Shown: positions 24,762 to 34,375 of the stretch, one piece after another | How the letters are laid out: each line of letters begins with the position of its first letter | How positions within the stretch are numbered: position 1 is the stretch's first letter | NCBI GenBank assembly: GCA_017463325.1 | Contig: JAFTPK010000011.1 | Span: forward strand, 62,001-126,000 | Direction of reading: 5' to 3' | DNA length: 64,000 nucleotides | DNA from: Clostridia bacterium | GTDB lineage: Bacteria > Bacillota > Clostridia > Christensenellales > Borkfalkiaceae | Notes under the pieces: model-generated | Told to the model about the DNA's origin: nothing | Database searches by the model: none | What the model saw: only the letters and a program-made list of their open reading frames with translations | Made by a program: the position numbers and the translations under genes

Positions 24762-25817
24762 TTGAATATTTCCGAACAGAAACTGAATGAAATTTTAAGC
24801 GGGATCATCAACAATTACAAAATGAAAGGGAGCATTTCCACGAACGCGCTCTGTGACATTTTGGAAAAGTATGACACCAACCCTAATCAGATTGACTTCG
24901 TGTATAAGTCGCTGGGAGAAGCGGGGATCCAGATTGTAGACGAGGACGCGCGCGATCGCGAGCTGTTTGAACAGGCGCTTTCCGATATCGGGCTTGACGA
25001 CCCAGTCAAGATGTATTTGAAGGATATCGGGCACGTGCCCCTTTTGTCTGCGGACGAAGAGGTGGAGCTTGCGCAAAAGATGCAGGAGGGGGACGAGGCT
25101 GCCAAAAAACGGCTGTCCGAGGCCAACCTCCGTTTGGTCGTTTCCATTGCAAAGCGTTTTGTCGGGCGCGGTATGCTTTTCCTCGATCTTATCCAAGAGG
25201 GCAACCTCGGGCTTATGAAAGCCGTGGAGAAGTTCGACTACGAAAGAGGGTTTAAATTCTCTACGTACGCGACTTGGTGGATTCGCCAAGCGATCACCCG
25301 CGCGATTGCCGATCAGGCGCGTACCATTCGTATCCCCGTGCACATGGTGGAAACCATCAACAAATTGACGAGAGTGCAGCGCGTGCTTTTGCAGGAGCTG
25401 GGCAGAGAACCGACGCCTGAGGAGATCGCTGAAAAAATGGGCGTGGGCGTGGACAGAGTGGTGGAGATCCAAAAGATCGCCCAAGACCCCGTATCCTTGG
25501 AAACCCCGATCGGCGAAGAGGAGGATAGCCACCTCGGCGACTTTATTGAGGACGAAAAAACGTTGACGCCCAGCGACTCGGTGGCGTTCACTATGCTCAA
25601 AAATCAGCTTTTGAACGTGCTTGATACGCTGACTCCGAGAGAGGAAAAGGTGTTGCGGCTCCGTTACGGCTTGGACGACGGCAAGCCCCGTACCCTCGAA
25701 GAGGTGGGCAAGGAGTTCAACGTTACCCGTGAACGTATCCGTCAAATCGAGGCAAAGGCTCTTCGTAAACTTCGTCACCCGTCGAGAAGTAAAAAATTAA
25801 AGGATTTCCTCAATTGA
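24762..25817 (+). CDS. rpoD: primary RNA polymerase sigma factor (sigma-A)
   Basis: Housekeeping sigma-70 factor. It starts with TTG 24762, set by GGAGG at 24749-24753; no in-frame ATG is upstream. 351 residues. A short region 1.1-like N-terminus (1-80) is followed by region 1.2 ([20 protein letters not shown]), region 2 with [20 protein letters not shown] and [17 protein letters not shown], region 3 ([16 protein letters not shown]) and region 4 with helix-turn-helix [20 protein letters not shown]. The promoters found in this window fit the binding preferences of such a factor. Confidence 0.97.
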   Translation: MNISEQKLNEILSGIINNYKMKGSISTNALCDILEKYDTNPNQIDFVYKSLGEAGIQIVDEDARDRELFEQALSDIGLDDPVKMYLKDIGHVPLLSADEEVELAQKMQEGDEAAKKRLSEANLRLVVSIAKRFVGRGMLFLDLIQEGNLGLMKAVEKFDYERGFKFSTYATWWIRQAITRAIADQARTIRIPVHMVETINKLTRVQRVLLQELGREPTPEEIAEKMGVGVDRVVEIQKIAQDPVSLETPIGEEEDSHLGDFIEDEKTLTPSDSVAFTMLKNQLLNVLDTLTPREEKVLRLRYGLDDGKPRTLEEVGKEFNVTRERIRQIEAKALRKLRHPSRSKKLKDFLN

Positions 25818-26515
25818 GCTACGGAAAGCGGATAGACCTGCTTTGCTCGCTGTTTGCGCCGACGGACGTCTTTGCGGACGTGGGGTGCGACCACGGCTAT
25901 TGCAGCGAATATATGCTAAAAAACGGCTTATGCGAAAAGGCGATTTTGTCCGACGTCAGTAAGGGCAGCTTACAAAAGGCGGCGACCTTGCTTAGGTGGT
26001 ACGTCGAAAACGGGCGGGCGGAGTGCGTGCTTGGCGACGGCTTTGCGGGCGTGGAAAAAGACGTGGGCGAAGTGGTGATCGCGGGCATGGGCGGCGCGGA
26101 AATTATTAAAATTTTATCCGATAAACGCCACGGCTTTGTGCCTAAGCGGTTTGTGTTGCAGCCTATGCTCAATACCGATAAGCTGCGGCGTTGGCTCGTT
26201 GAAAACGGCGGGTATATCGAACGGGATTTTACCTTTTTTGCGGACGGAAAATATTACGACGTGATTGTTGGAAGAAGAGCGCAAGGCGGTGAACGGCAGA
26301 CGTATGACGAGCTTGCGTTTGAATTCGGAAAAGAAAATTTGACGGTGCGTGGGGAGGACTTTCTTGCCCGCGTGAGAAAGCTTTTGACGGACACCGAGCG
26401 GTTTTTAGCCGCGGAAAATTTATCGGCGGCGAGCAGGGAAGAGCTGCTTGCAAGAAAGAAACGGTTGGAAGAGGTACTTAAAAATGACGGTAAAGGAATT
26501 TTACGGAGTACTTAA
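25814..26515 (+). CDS. trmK: tRNA (adenine(22)-N1)-methyltransferase
   Basis: SAM-dependent methyltransferase of the TrmK family. 233 residues. The start is TTG 25814, overlapping the rpoD stop (TTGA). The SAM site shows [17 protein letters not shown] near 20-36, and [15 protein letters not shown] near 92-106 is the family-specific catalytic stretch. rpoD-trmK-nif3 is a conserved Firmicutes order. A basic C-terminal helix completes the protein. Confidence 0.92.
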   Translation: MSYGKRIDLLCSLFAPTDVFADVGCDHGYCSEYMLKNGLCEKAILSDVSKGSLQKAATLLRWYVENGRAECVLGDGFAGVEKDVGEVVIAGMGGAEIIKILSDKRHGFVPKRFVLQPMLNTDKLRRWLVENGGYIERDFTFFADGKYYDVIVGRRAQGGERQTYDELAFEFGKENLTVRGEDFLARVRKLLTDTERFLAAENLSAASREELLARKKRLEEVLKNDGKGILRST

Positions 26516-27269
26516 CGAATATGCGCCCAAGGCGCTCAGCGACGAATATTGCGCCTCGTTTGGCGCGTACGATAACAGCGGCGTGCTCGTCGATACGGGC
26601 AAAGCGGTGAAAAAGGCGTTATTTTCCCTTGATCTTTCCGTGGGGGCTATCGAAAAGGCAAAGGCTGTGGGGGCGAACTTGATCGTGACCCATCACCCCG
26701 CTATCTATTCGCCCGTAAAACGGTTGGAGGGGAAATTAGTCGATTGCATTGCGGCGGGGATCAGCGTGATTTCCATGCATTTGAACCTTGACGCCGCGGT
26801 GGGCGGGATCGACGAAAGCCTTGCGGTTGCCGTGGCGCTTGCCTCGGGAAAGGACGGGGCGAACAAAGAAACGGTTATGCACCCTCTTTCGCAAGGGGGC
26901 TATGGCAGGGCGTACGAGGTAAAAACGGCTACCTTGCAAGAGCTTTGCGAGGGTTTGAAAAGGGTGCTTGGCACGCAAAAGCTTTGGGCGTTTGGCGACG
27001 ACGGAAAGCAAATTAAAAAAGCGGCGAGCTTTTGCGGCGCGGGCGTGGACGAAGGGGCGATCGCGTTTGCGAAGGCGCAGGGCGCGGACGTCGTGATTTC
27101 GGCAGACTGGAAACACCACTTGATTGCGCTTACCATCGAAGAGGGTATGGCGGCGGTGGCGCTCACTCATTACGCTTCAGAGGCGTATGGATTTAAAAAA
27201 TATTATGAAAAAATCAGTCAAAGGGGCGAGGTATCTTGCGTGTATCACGAAGACGCCGAGATGCTTTGA
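26484..27269 (+). CDS. NIF3-like dinuclear metal-centre protein
   Basis: Member of the NIF3/YqfO family, toroidal hexamers with a dinuclear metal site, whose function is still debated. ATG 26484, with GGAAGAGGT at 26467-26475, gives 261 residues, the short form lacking the middle insertion found in B. subtilis YqfO. Ligand motifs: VTHHPAIYSPVK near 72-83, SMHLNLDAAVGGIDE near 105-119 and late residues ADWKHHLIALTIEEG. It overlaps trmK by 32 bases. Confidence 0.9.
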   Translation: MTVKEFYGVLNEYAPKALSDEYCASFGAYDNSGVLVDTGKAVKKALFSLDLSVGAIEKAKAVGANLIVTHHPAIYSPVKRLEGKLVDCIAAGISVISMHLNLDAAVGGIDESLAVAVALASGKDGANKETVMHPLSQGGYGRAYEVKTATLQELCEGLKRVLGTQKLWAFGDDGKQIKKAASFCGAGVDEGAIAFAKAQGADVVISADWKHHLIALTIEEGMAAVALTHYASEAYGFKKYYEKISQRGEVSCVYHEDAEML

Positions 27270-27284
27270 CGAAAGGAGTTATTT

Positions 27285-27989
27285 ATGGCAAACTTACAGG
27301 CAATTTTGGCGTATCAGGAGATCGACAGAAAAATGTTCGCGCTCGAAAGAGAAATTTCGGAGAGCGCAGAACGCAAGGCGTACTTACGGCTCCGCAAGTA
27401 CATGGAGGGAGCGCAGGATAAGCTGGATTCCCTCGAAGCAAAGGCGGCGAGCTTGAAAACGGAAGCTGTCGAACTGACCAAGAAGTATTTGGCGACGGAA
27501 GAAACGCTCAAAGACTTTGAGAATCTTGACGAGCTGGTGGAAAACGGCGGCGCGGATATTGAGTTCTATAAAAAGAAAGCGAATTCCGTGCTTGAAAAAA
27601 TGCGGAAAATCAAAGCCGACCTCGCCTCCCTTGAAAAACGGATCAAGGAAACGGACGAGGAATACAAGGCGTTAAAGCAAGAGGTCAAGGGCAAGCAAAA
27701 GGATTATAAGGAGGCCTCCGAGAAATTCAACGCGTACAAGGCGACTAAGGAAGCGACGAAAAAGGAGATCGACGGGGAACTGAAAGCTGCGTCCGTAGGC
27801 GTGGAAGAAGAGGTGCTTACCCGCTACAAGACCAAGAGAAAGGAGAAAATTTTCCCCGTCTTTGGGGCGATCAATTTGGGTCGTTGTCCGTTTTGCAGTA
27901 TGGAGCCGCCCATTGCCGAGATTAGTAAGCTTAAAGGCGGCGGCACGATCGAGTGCGAGCATTGTCATAGGGTGCTGTACGGCGAATAA
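27285..27989 (+). CDS. coiled-coil protein with C-terminal C4 zinc ribbon
   Basis: 234 residues. Residues 1-175 form a long antiparallel coiled coil rich in Lys and Glu, and residues about 195-230 are a zinc ribbon with CPFC and CEHC pairs. The architecture is that of the bacterial zinc-ribbon (COG1579-type) family, whose members commonly follow nif3 genes. Precise role unknown; nucleic-acid binding is a reasonable guess. ATG 27285 follows GAAAGGAG. Confidence 0.82.
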   Translation: MANLQAILAYQEIDRKMFALEREISESAERKAYLRLRKYMEGAQDKLDSLEAKAASLKTEAVELTKKYLATEETLKDFENLDELVENGGADIEFYKKKANSVLEKMRKIKADLASLEKRIKETDEEYKALKQEVKGKQKDYKEASEKFNAYKATKEATKKEIDGELKAASVGVEEEVLTRYKTKRKEKIFPVFGAINLGRCPFCSMEPPIAEISKLKGGGTIECEHCHRVLYGE

Positions 27990-28034
27990 ACGGACGCTCC
28001 CGAAGAAAAAAAACCAAAGATAACGGAGAAAAGT

Positions 28035-28793
28035 ATGGACGTAATCAAAGAGATTTGGATTAAATTTTGGAAGCACGTTTGGGAGGGGCTGAAAAGCAGC
28101 TTTGTGGCGCTTTTAATGTATTTCGGCGTTAGCTCGATCGTGTTCATGACCACCTTTCAAGGGGAATTTTCCACGGGCATGACGGGCACCCGCGCGGCGT
28201 GGGTGTTCGGTGGGGCGGCGGTGGCGCTTGCTTATCACGCTTTCACAATGTTTGCAAGCGGTACCCAAGGCTATGAAATGCTCGTTTCGGGCAACATGAA
28301 ACGCCGTTCGGCGCAGGCAATGGGGTCAACCATGAAAATTTCCTCGCACAAGGAGGAAAAAGAATTTCGCTACTGGAAAGGGTTTGTGGCGCCTTGGATC
28401 ATTGTTCTTCTCGTCGTTGCGACGGGAATCGTGTTTGGCAAGTATCAGGCGGATATCGACGCCATCATGCTTTCGCAAAACGAGGAAAAGACCGTTCCTA
28501 TCGGGCTTGCGGTTACGGTGCTCGTACTGCTCATTTTGTCGGGCTGGTCGGTGCTCCCGTTCTTCTTTTTCAACATGGGCGGCATGGCCGTGAGCTATTA
28601 TTGGAGCATTGCGCTTGCGGCACTCCCCGTGATTTTGAGCGGCGTGTTTTATATTGTCGGCGCATACGCGGCTAGAAATAAGGCGGTGAAAAAACAGGAG
28701 GAGGCGGACAGAGCCTCTCGCGCCGTCGTGGAAAAACCGCAAAAGATCAATTACGGCGGGCTGCCTGGCACCAAGCCCAAGAAAAAGAAATGA
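28035..28793 (+). CDS. hypothetical five-TM membrane protein
   Basis: 252 residues with five predicted membrane segments at about 21-41, 53-74, 116-136, 152-178 and 188-211. The N-terminal amphipathic stretch KEIWIKFWKHVWEGLKS and the Lys-rich tail (PGTKPKKKK) face the same side. I do not recognise the family. It overlaps rsmD by four bases and follows the zinc-ribbon gene, so it is in the same operon. GGAG before ATG 28035 supports the start. Confidence 0.75.
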   Translation: MDVIKEIWIKFWKHVWEGLKSSFVALLMYFGVSSIVFMTTFQGEFSTGMTGTRAAWVFGGAAVALAYHAFTMFASGTQGYEMLVSGNMKRRSAQAMGSTMKISSHKEEKEFRYWKGFVAPWIIVLLVVATGIVFGKYQADIDAIMLSQNEEKTVPIGLAVTVLVLLILSGWSVLPFFFFNMGGMAVSYYWSIALAALPVILSGVFYIVGAYAARNKAVKKQEEADRASRAVVEKPQKINYGGLPGTKPKKKK

Positions 28794-29341
28794 GGATTGT
28801 CGGCGGAAAATTTAGAAGTCGCGTACTCGCCTCCTTTTCGGGGGAGGCGGTTCGGCCGACTGCGGACAGAACGAAAGAGGCGCTCTTTAATATCCTCGCT
28901 CTTAAAGTGCGGGGGGCAAGGGCGCTCGATCTGTTTGCTGGGAGCGGCGCGCTCGGGCTGGAATGTCTTTCGCGTGGGGCGAAAGAGGTGGTGTTCAACG
29001 ACCTTTCCAAGGATAGCGTGGCGATCTTGAAAAAGAACCTTTCGACTTTAAAGATCGCCGTAGGAGAGGAGGTCAAGATTTTTAATCAGGACGCACTTTC
29101 CTGTTTGGAGCGGCTTTTAGGTAACTTCGATTTAATTTTTATCGACCCGCCTTACCGCTTGGAGGTGGGTGTGGAGGCGGTGAAAAAAATCGCGAAGCTT
29201 GGATTGCTTGCCGAGGGCGGCGTAATCGTTTTCGAGCGGGATAAGCCCTTGGAAGAGGAGATAAGCGGATTGAAAATCACGAGCGTTAGAAAATACGGAA
29301 AGGCGTTTTTGACCTTTTTGGAAAAGGACGGGGAGGCGTAA
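28790..29341 (+). CDS. rsmD: 16S rRNA (guanine(966)-N2)-methyltransferase
   Basis: Methylates G966 in the small-subunit rRNA. 183 residues. MRIVGGKFRSRVL and RPTADRTKEALFNIL open the protein, LDLFAGSGALGLECLSRGA is the SAM-binding motif I, and DLIFIDPPYR is the catalytic DPPY motif near 110-119. It is followed immediately by coaD, a pairing seen throughout Firmicutes. Confidence 0.95.
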   Translation: MRIVGGKFRSRVLASFSGEAVRPTADRTKEALFNILALKVRGARALDLFAGSGALGLECLSRGAKEVVFNDLSKDSVAILKKNLSTLKIAVGEEVKIFNQDALSCLERLLGNFDLIFIDPPYRLEVGVEAVKKIAKLGLLAEGGVIVFERDKPLEEEISGLKITSVRKYGKAFLTFLEKDGEA

Positions 29342-29344
29342 GCG

Positions 29345-29851
29345 GTGACGGAGAAAAGAAAATGCGTGTTTGCGGGGACGTTCGATCCCCCCACGCTGGG
29401 ACATAAAAGCGTAATAGAGGCTTGCCTTGGAATGTTTGACGAGGTCGTGCTTTGCGTTATGGTCAATCCAAAAAAGCAGCCGCTGTTTTCCTTGGAAGAG
29501 CGGCGGGAGATGTTTGCCCTCGATTTTCAAGGAGAACCGAGGGTGCGCGTGGAGAGCTTTTCGGGTACGGTGGCTGAATTTTTGAAAAAAGAGGGCACCC
29601 GCTACTACGTCCGCGGACTGAGGAACGGCACCGATTTTGATTACGAGAACGCCGATTTTTACGCGAGCAGGAAATTAGACGGAGATATTATCGCCGTATA
29701 CCTGCCCTGCCCGCAAGAGCTTTTGCACGTCAGCTCGTCGATTGTGCGCTCGTCGCTCGTGTTTAAAACTCCTATCGACGAGTACGTGAGCGAAGAGGTA
29801 AAGGAATATATTTATCGAAAATTTCCCCAAGGGAAACCTTTGAACGGCTGA
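29345..29851 (+). CDS. coaD: phosphopantetheine adenylyltransferase
   Basis: Fourth step of coenzyme A synthesis. GTG 29345 is the start, with GGGGAGG upstream in the rsmD end; no in-frame ATG is available. 168 residues. AGTFDPPTLGHKSVI near 10-24 includes the T-x-G-H nucleotide motif, YYVRGLRNGTDFDYE near 89-103 binds pantetheine phosphate, and LLHVSSSIVRSSL near 125-137 is the ISSS-R motif. Closely linked to rsmD. Confidence 0.95.
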   Translation: MTEKRKCVFAGTFDPPTLGHKSVIEACLGMFDEVVLCVMVNPKKQPLFSLEERREMFALDFQGEPRVRVESFSGTVAEFLKKEGTRYYVRGLRNGTDFDYENADFYASRKLDGDIIAVYLPCPQELLHVSSSIVRSSLVFKTPIDEYVSEEVKEYIYRKFPQGKPLNG

Positions 29852-29863
29852 GGAGGCAGGCAT

Positions 29864-30886
29864 ATGTTACAGAAGCAAAATTATATCCCCGAACCCGAGG
29901 AGTTTATTGCAGAATCCCCGTTGACGCCCGCGCTGAAAAAAATTAAGGCGGCGCGCGACGAGGAAATTCGCGCCGTTATTTCGGGAAAAAGCGAAAAAAT
30001 GCTTGTCGTGATCGGCCCCTGCTCGGCGCACGAATCGGCGCCGACGCTCGATTATATCGGTCGGCTTGGAAGGCTGAACGAGCAGGTCAAGGAAAAGCTT
30101 GTGATCGTGCCGAGGGTATACACCAACAAGCCGAGGACGAAAGGGGTGGGGTACAAGGGAATGTTTTTACAGCCTGACCCTACGGGGGAAGCGGATATCG
30201 TACGCGGGATCCGCAGTATTCGCGCCCTGCATCTTGCGGCGATCAACGCGTCGGGATTGACGGCGGCAGACGAAATGCTCTATCCCGAAAATACGGCGTA
30301 CGTGGAGGATCTTTTATCCTACCATGCGGTGGGGGCAAGGAGCGTGGAGGATCAACTCCACCGTCAGGTGGCAAGCGGCGTAGACGCGCCCGTGGGCTTG
30401 AAAAATCCTATGAGCGGCAATATTCCCGCACTCGTCAATTCCATTTTTGCGGCGCAAAGTCCGCAGGTGTTTAAATACCGTAACTTTCAGGTGCGTTCGG
30501 ACGGAAACCCTTACGCGCACGCCATTCTTCGCGGCGGCGTGGACGGAGCGGGCAATGACGTGCCGAATTTCCATTACGAAACGGTGATGCGGCTGGAAGA
30601 ATTTTATCGCGGAAGTAAGCTGGAAAATCCCGCAATCGTCATTGATTGCAATCATTCCAACTCGGGCAAAAATTTCCGCCAGCAGATCCGTATCGCCCAA
30701 GAGGTGATGCAAAATCGCCGTTTTGACGGGAAATTTAAAAATATCGTCAAGGGGTTTATGATCGAGAGCTTTCTCGAAGAGGGCAATCAGGCGCAAGACG
30801 AGGTGTTTGGAAGGTCGATCACCGACCCGTGTCTGGGTTGGGCGGATACCGAACGGCTGCTGTTGGAGCTTGCGGCGCAGGTGTAA
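29864..30886 (+). CDS. aroF: 3-deoxy-7-phosphoheptulonate synthase (DAHP synthase, class I alpha)
   Basis: First step of the shikimate pathway, joining PEP and erythrose 4-phosphate. 340 residues, of the E. coli AroFGH-like type Ia. VVIGPCSAHE near 47-56, RVYTNKPRTKGVGYKGMFLQP near 81-101, GLKNPMSG near 184-191 and the metal-site stretch IDCNHSNSGKN near 264-274 are all present. It lies far from the aro operon but directly upstream of pheA, so this pair probably commits carbon to phenylalanine. The isozyme letter is arbitrary. Confidence 0.94.
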   Translation: MLQKQNYIPEPEEFIAESPLTPALKKIKAARDEEIRAVISGKSEKMLVVIGPCSAHESAPTLDYIGRLGRLNEQVKEKLVIVPRVYTNKPRTKGVGYKGMFLQPDPTGEADIVRGIRSIRALHLAAINASGLTAADEMLYPENTAYVEDLLSYHAVGARSVEDQLHRQVASGVDAPVGLKNPMSGNIPALVNSIFAAQSPQVFKYRNFQVRSDGNPYAHAILRGGVDGAGNDVPNFHYETVMRLEEFYRGSKLENPAIVIDCNHSNSGKNFRQQIRIAQEVMQNRRFDGKFKNIVKGFMIESFLEEGNQAQDEVFGRSITDPCLGWADTERLLLELAAQV

Positions 30887-30901
30887 GGAGAAGAAAGACT
30901 G

Positions 30902-31738
30902 ATGAAAATTGCGTATTTAGGCCCCGAGGGGAGCTATTCTCACCTCGCGGCGCAGGAATTTTTGAAAGGGGAAGTAGCCCCTGCTGGCGGTTGGAACGAA
31001 TGTGTACCTTTTCGCAATTTCCCCGAGGTGCTCGGCGCGGTGGCGTCGGGAAAGGTGGACGCGGCGGCTGTGCCTATTGAGAACAGCTTGCAGGGCGGCG
31101 TTTCCCAAAATCTTGATCTTTTACAAGAGGCGAACGGACTGTATGCCGTCAAGGAGTATATTTTGCGGATAGATCACCGCTTGATCTATAAAGCGGGGGT
31201 AAAAATAGAGGAGATCGGCAGGGTATATTCGCACCGTCAAGCACTTGATCAATGCTCGGAATTTTTAAGTACGCGTATGCCGTTTGCCGCGTTGCGGGAA
31301 ACGGAATCGACGGCGTTCGGCTTGACGCGCGCCATGGAGGACGAGTCGGGGAAGAGCGCGGCGATCGCAGGGGCGCACGCGGAAAATTTACGAAAGGGGT
31401 TCGTCGTGGGCGAGGAGTGCCTTTCTGACGAAAAAAATAATTTTACCCATTTTCTGCTTGTCAAAAAGGGAGAAGGGGAGATGCCGAAAAACAGCGACCG
31501 CGTGTTCTTTACCGCCGTTTGTCCGCACCGCCCGGGGAGCCTTTTGGAGCTGCTTTCCATTATCGCCAGTTACGGCGTTAATATGACCAAAATCGAGAGC
31601 CGCCCCGTCAAAAACAGGCCGGGGGAATATCGTTTTTTTATCGAGGCTGATTGCGACGTCGCCTCTGAAAAGGCAAAAGCTCTTTTGGGTGAAGTGAAAG
31701 AAAAGACGCTCGAATGTAAGCTGCTCGGGGCGTATTGA
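30902..31738 (+). CDS. pheA: prephenate dehydratase
   Basis: Converts prephenate to phenylpyruvate. Monofunctional, 278 residues, without a chorismate mutase domain. MKIAYLGPEGSYSHLAA opens the catalytic domain, VPIENSLQGGVSQNLDLL near 57-74 is conserved, and PGSLLELLSIIASYGVNMTK near 204-223 with ESRP begins the regulatory ACT domain that binds Phe. No separate chorismate mutase gene is seen in the window. It is cotranscribed with DAHP synthase (15-base gap). Confidence 0.95.
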   Translation: MKIAYLGPEGSYSHLAAQEFLKGEVAPAGGWNECVPFRNFPEVLGAVASGKVDAAAVPIENSLQGGVSQNLDLLQEANGLYAVKEYILRIDHRLIYKAGVKIEEIGRVYSHRQALDQCSEFLSTRMPFAALRETESTAFGLTRAMEDESGKSAAIAGAHAENLRKGFVVGEECLSDEKNNFTHFLLVKKGEGEMPKNSDRVFFTAVCPHRPGSLLELLSIIASYGVNMTKIESRPVKNRPGEYRFFIEADCDVASEKAKALLGEVKEKTLECKLLGAY

Positions 31739-31762
31739 CGTATATTTCTTTACATATAAAAT
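31735..31762 (+). promoter_or_regulatory. promoter of the patatin-like gene
   Basis: TTGACG (31735-31740, overlapping the pheA stop), 16-base spacer, TAAAAT (31757-31762). Confidence 0.6.
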
Positions 31763-31777
31763 AGTAAGAGGTAGGCG

Positions 31778-32584
31778 ATGGAAAGGAAAAATCTTAAAAA
31801 AACAAGAAAAACGCTCGGTTTTGCGCTCGGGAGCGGCGGTGCGCGCGGAGTGGCGCACGTCGGTTTTTTGCAGGCTATGAACGAGGCGGGTTTGCGGCCT
31901 GATTTCATCAGCGGCTGTTCTATGGGGTCTGTTGTCGGGGCAGCGTACGCGTCGGGTATGAAAGCGTCGGAGATGCGCCGAGCGGTGAATTCCCTGCGAT
32001 TTTTCGATTTGATTGACGTGACGAATAAGCCGGGAGGATTTCTTGACACCCGTAAAATGCGAAAAATTCTTGCCCGTTATATCGGCGAGTTGGATTTTTC
32101 CGAGCTGGAAATTCCTTTTTCTTGCGTGGCGCTCGATATGCTTTCGCAAAAAATCGTTCAATTTAACGAGGGAAGCGTTGTGGACGCTGTCGTGGCGTCG
32201 TCGAGTATTCCCGCTATTTTCAAGCCCATGGAAAAGGACGGTATGCGCTTGGTGGACGGCGGGGTGCTTACTCGTGTGCCCGTCAAAGAGGTCAAGGATA
32301 TGGGCGCGGAGGTGGTGATCGCCGTGGACGTCATGAACGGGAAACCGATCAGGGAAAAATGTCCCAGCCCTATGGTTATGCTTGCGGATATTATCGAAAT
32401 TATCGACAACGAGCGCATTGCGAAATATAAAAAGAGCAATCGGAAACGGTACGATCTTTGGTTGGAACCGACGCTTGGAGATATGAATCAATACTCCTTT
32501 AAGAATTTGGATTTTGCCTACGAAGCAGGGTATGAGCTTGGTACGAAAAATGCGGAGAAAATTCGACAACTGATCGAAGGATAA
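31778..32584 (+). CDS. patatin-like phospholipase (RssA/YlbK type)
   Basis: A lipid acyl hydrolase of the patatin fold, 268 residues. The oxyanion loop is GSGGARGVAHVG near 17-28, the nucleophile elbow GCSMGS near 46-51 carries the Ser, and LVDGGVLTRVP near 158-168 carries the Asp of the Ser-Asp dyad. No signal peptide, so it is cytoplasmic or peripheral. AGAGGTAGG precedes ATG 31778. The natural lipid is unknown. Confidence 0.9.
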   Translation: MERKNLKKTRKTLGFALGSGGARGVAHVGFLQAMNEAGLRPDFISGCSMGSVVGAAYASGMKASEMRRAVNSLRFFDLIDVTNKPGGFLDTRKMRKILARYIGELDFSELEIPFSCVALDMLSQKIVQFNEGSVVDAVVASSSIPAIFKPMEKDGMRLVDGGVLTRVPVKEVKDMGAEVVIAVDVMNGKPIREKCPSPMVMLADIIEIIDNERIAKYKKSNRKRYDLWLEPTLGDMNQYSFKNLDFAYEAGYELGTKNAEKIRQLIEG

Positions 32585-32588
32585 GCAT

Positions 32589-33896
32589 ATGGATTTATTT
32601 GATTTTAACAATCACGAAGAAACGGCGAAGCCGCTTGCGGAGCGTATGCGCGCAAACACGCTCGACGAGTTTATCGGTCAAAAGCATATCGTTGCCGAAA
32701 ACTCTCTTTTGCGCCGCGCGATTATGGCGGATAAGCTTGGAAGCTGTATTTTTTGGGGCCCTCCTGGGGTTGGCAAAACGACGCTTGCAAATATTATTGC
32801 CTTGCACACCAACGGGGAATTTGTCAAGCTTAACGCCGTTAATTCGGGGGTTGCGGACGTAAAAAAAGCGGTGGATCAAGCGCGGGACAATTTAAAAATG
32901 TTCGGCAAACGCACCTATTTGATGCTGGACGAGTGTCACCGTTTTTCTAAAACGCAGAGCGATTCTCTACTCCCTGCGATTGAACAGGGGACTATTATTT
33001 TTATCGGCTCTACGACGGAAAATCCATACGCGGCTATGACCCCTGCAATCGTATCGAGATGTCGGGTGTTCGAGTTTAAACGGCTGACGAAAGAGGACAT
33101 TGAAGAGGCGCTTTACGCGGCGTTGAAAAATCGGCGGAAAGGGCTTGGAAAATTAAACGTCACGGCAGACGACGCAGCGATCGCGCATATCGCGCTGACG
33201 GCGGGCGGCGATCTTCGTACGGCGTATAATGCCCTCGAACTTGCGGCGTTGACGACCAAACCGAACGCCGAGGGACGGATACACGTCACCCTCGCCGACG
33301 CCGAGGAGAGTATTCAGCGTAAGGCACTTGCCTACAACGAGGATAGCTATTACGATTTCCTTTCCGCCTTTTGTAAGTCGCTTCGCGGGAGCGACGCTAA
33401 TGCGGCGCTTTATTACGCTCACCGTTTGATCGAGGGGGGGTGTGATCCGATGCTGGTGGCAAGGCGACTGGTTGTACATTCAGCCGAGGACGTGGGCATG
33501 GCTGACCCGAGGGCGTTGCAGATCGCGACTTCCGCGCTGTACGCCTTAGAAAGGATCGGGTATCCCGAGGCAATGATTCCCCTTTCCGAGGCGATTATTT
33601 ACGTATGCGAGGCGGAGAAGAGCAACTCGGTGGTGGAGGCCATGTATGCGGCGAAAGCGGACGCGGTGAATGCTCGCGACGAGAATATCCCGCCCTATTT
33701 AAAGGACAATTCGTTCGGTAGTCAAGAGGACAAGGCGGAAAAGAATAATTATAAGTATCCGCATAACTACGGGGGCTACGTCGAACAACAATATTTGCCC
33801 GATTCCTTGAAAGACAAGGTATACTACGTGCCTAACGACAGAGGGTATGAAAAGGAAGTGAAAGCCATTCGCGAAAGAAAGGGGAAGAAGAGATGA
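32589..33896 (+). CDS. rarA: replication-associated recombination protein A
   Basis: An AAA+ ATPase (MgsA/RarA) acting at stalled forks. 435 residues. PLAERMRANTLDEFIGQKHI near 17-36, Walker A WGPPGVGKTTLANII near 56-70, Walker B LMLDECHRF near 114-122, sensor 1 IGSTTENPYAAM near 138-149, and the C-terminal tetramerisation part with KPRRKG-like basic stretches and HNYGGYVEQQYLPD. It overlaps nrdR by four bases. Confidence 0.94.
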   Translation: MDLFDFNNHEETAKPLAERMRANTLDEFIGQKHIVAENSLLRRAIMADKLGSCIFWGPPGVGKTTLANIIALHTNGEFVKLNAVNSGVADVKKAVDQARDNLKMFGKRTYLMLDECHRFSKTQSDSLLPAIEQGTIIFIGSTTENPYAAMTPAIVSRCRVFEFKRLTKEDIEEALYAALKNRRKGLGKLNVTADDAAIAHIALTAGGDLRTAYNALELAALTTKPNAEGRIHVTLADAEESIQRKALAYNEDSYYDFLSAFCKSLRGSDANAALYYAHRLIEGGCDPMLVARRLVVHSAEDVGMADPRALQIATSALYALERIGYPEAMIPLSEAIIYVCEAEKSNSVVEAMYAAKADAVNARDENIPPYLKDNSFGSQEDKAEKNNYKYPHNYGGYVEQQYLPDSLKDKVYYVPNDRGYEKEVKAIRERKGKKR

Positions 33897-34375
33897 AGTG
33901 TTTGTATTGCGATTGCACGGAAAGTAAAGTGATTGACTCCCGCTCGGCTGAGGACGGGCGTACCATTCGTCGCCGCAGAGAATGTGTTTCCTGCGGTAGA
34001 CGGTTTACGACCTATGAAACGATCGAGGTAAGCCCCGTGCTGGTTGTCAAAAATAACGGAACTCGGCAGTCGTATAACGCCGAAAAGGTGAGAAACGGGA
34101 TTATCAAATCCTGTGAAAAACGCCCCGTGCCTATGTCCGTGATAGACGATATGGTGGCGGATATTTCTAAACAGGTATACAACAGTATGGAAAGCGAGAT
34201 CACGACGAAGGCGATCGGCGAAATGGTTATGGAACGCCTGAAAAAGGTGGACGAGGTGGCGTACGTGCGCTATGCGTCCGTGTACCGCTCCTTTAAAGAT
34301 CTTTCGTCGTTTATGTCCGAATTGAAAAAAATCATGAAAAGCGCGAAAGAGGAGAAGAAAGAGGGACATGACTGA
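33893..34375 (+). CDS. nrdR: ribonucleotide reductase repressor NrdR
   Basis: Zinc-ribbon and ATP-cone repressor of ribonucleotide reductase genes. 160 residues. Zinc ribbon MKCLYC with CVSCGRRFTTYE (C-x2-C twice) at 1-42, ATP-cone from about 49 with VVKNNGTRQSYNAEKVRNGI, and the conserved VAYVRYASVYRSFKDL near 126-141. It overlaps ispG by eight bases. Confidence 0.95.
   Translation: MKCLYCDCTESKVIDSRSAEDGRTIRRRRECVSCGRRFTTYETIEVSPVLVVKNNGTRQSYNAEKVRNGIIKSCEKRPVPMSVIDDMVADISKQVYNSMESEITTKAIGEMVMERLKKVDEVAYVRYASVYRSFKDLSSFMSELKKIMKSAKEEKKEGHD

Noticed and set aside
31388..32611. 407-codon open frame antisense to pheA and the patatin gene
   Set aside because: Spans a promoter and two real genes and has no domain; shadow.
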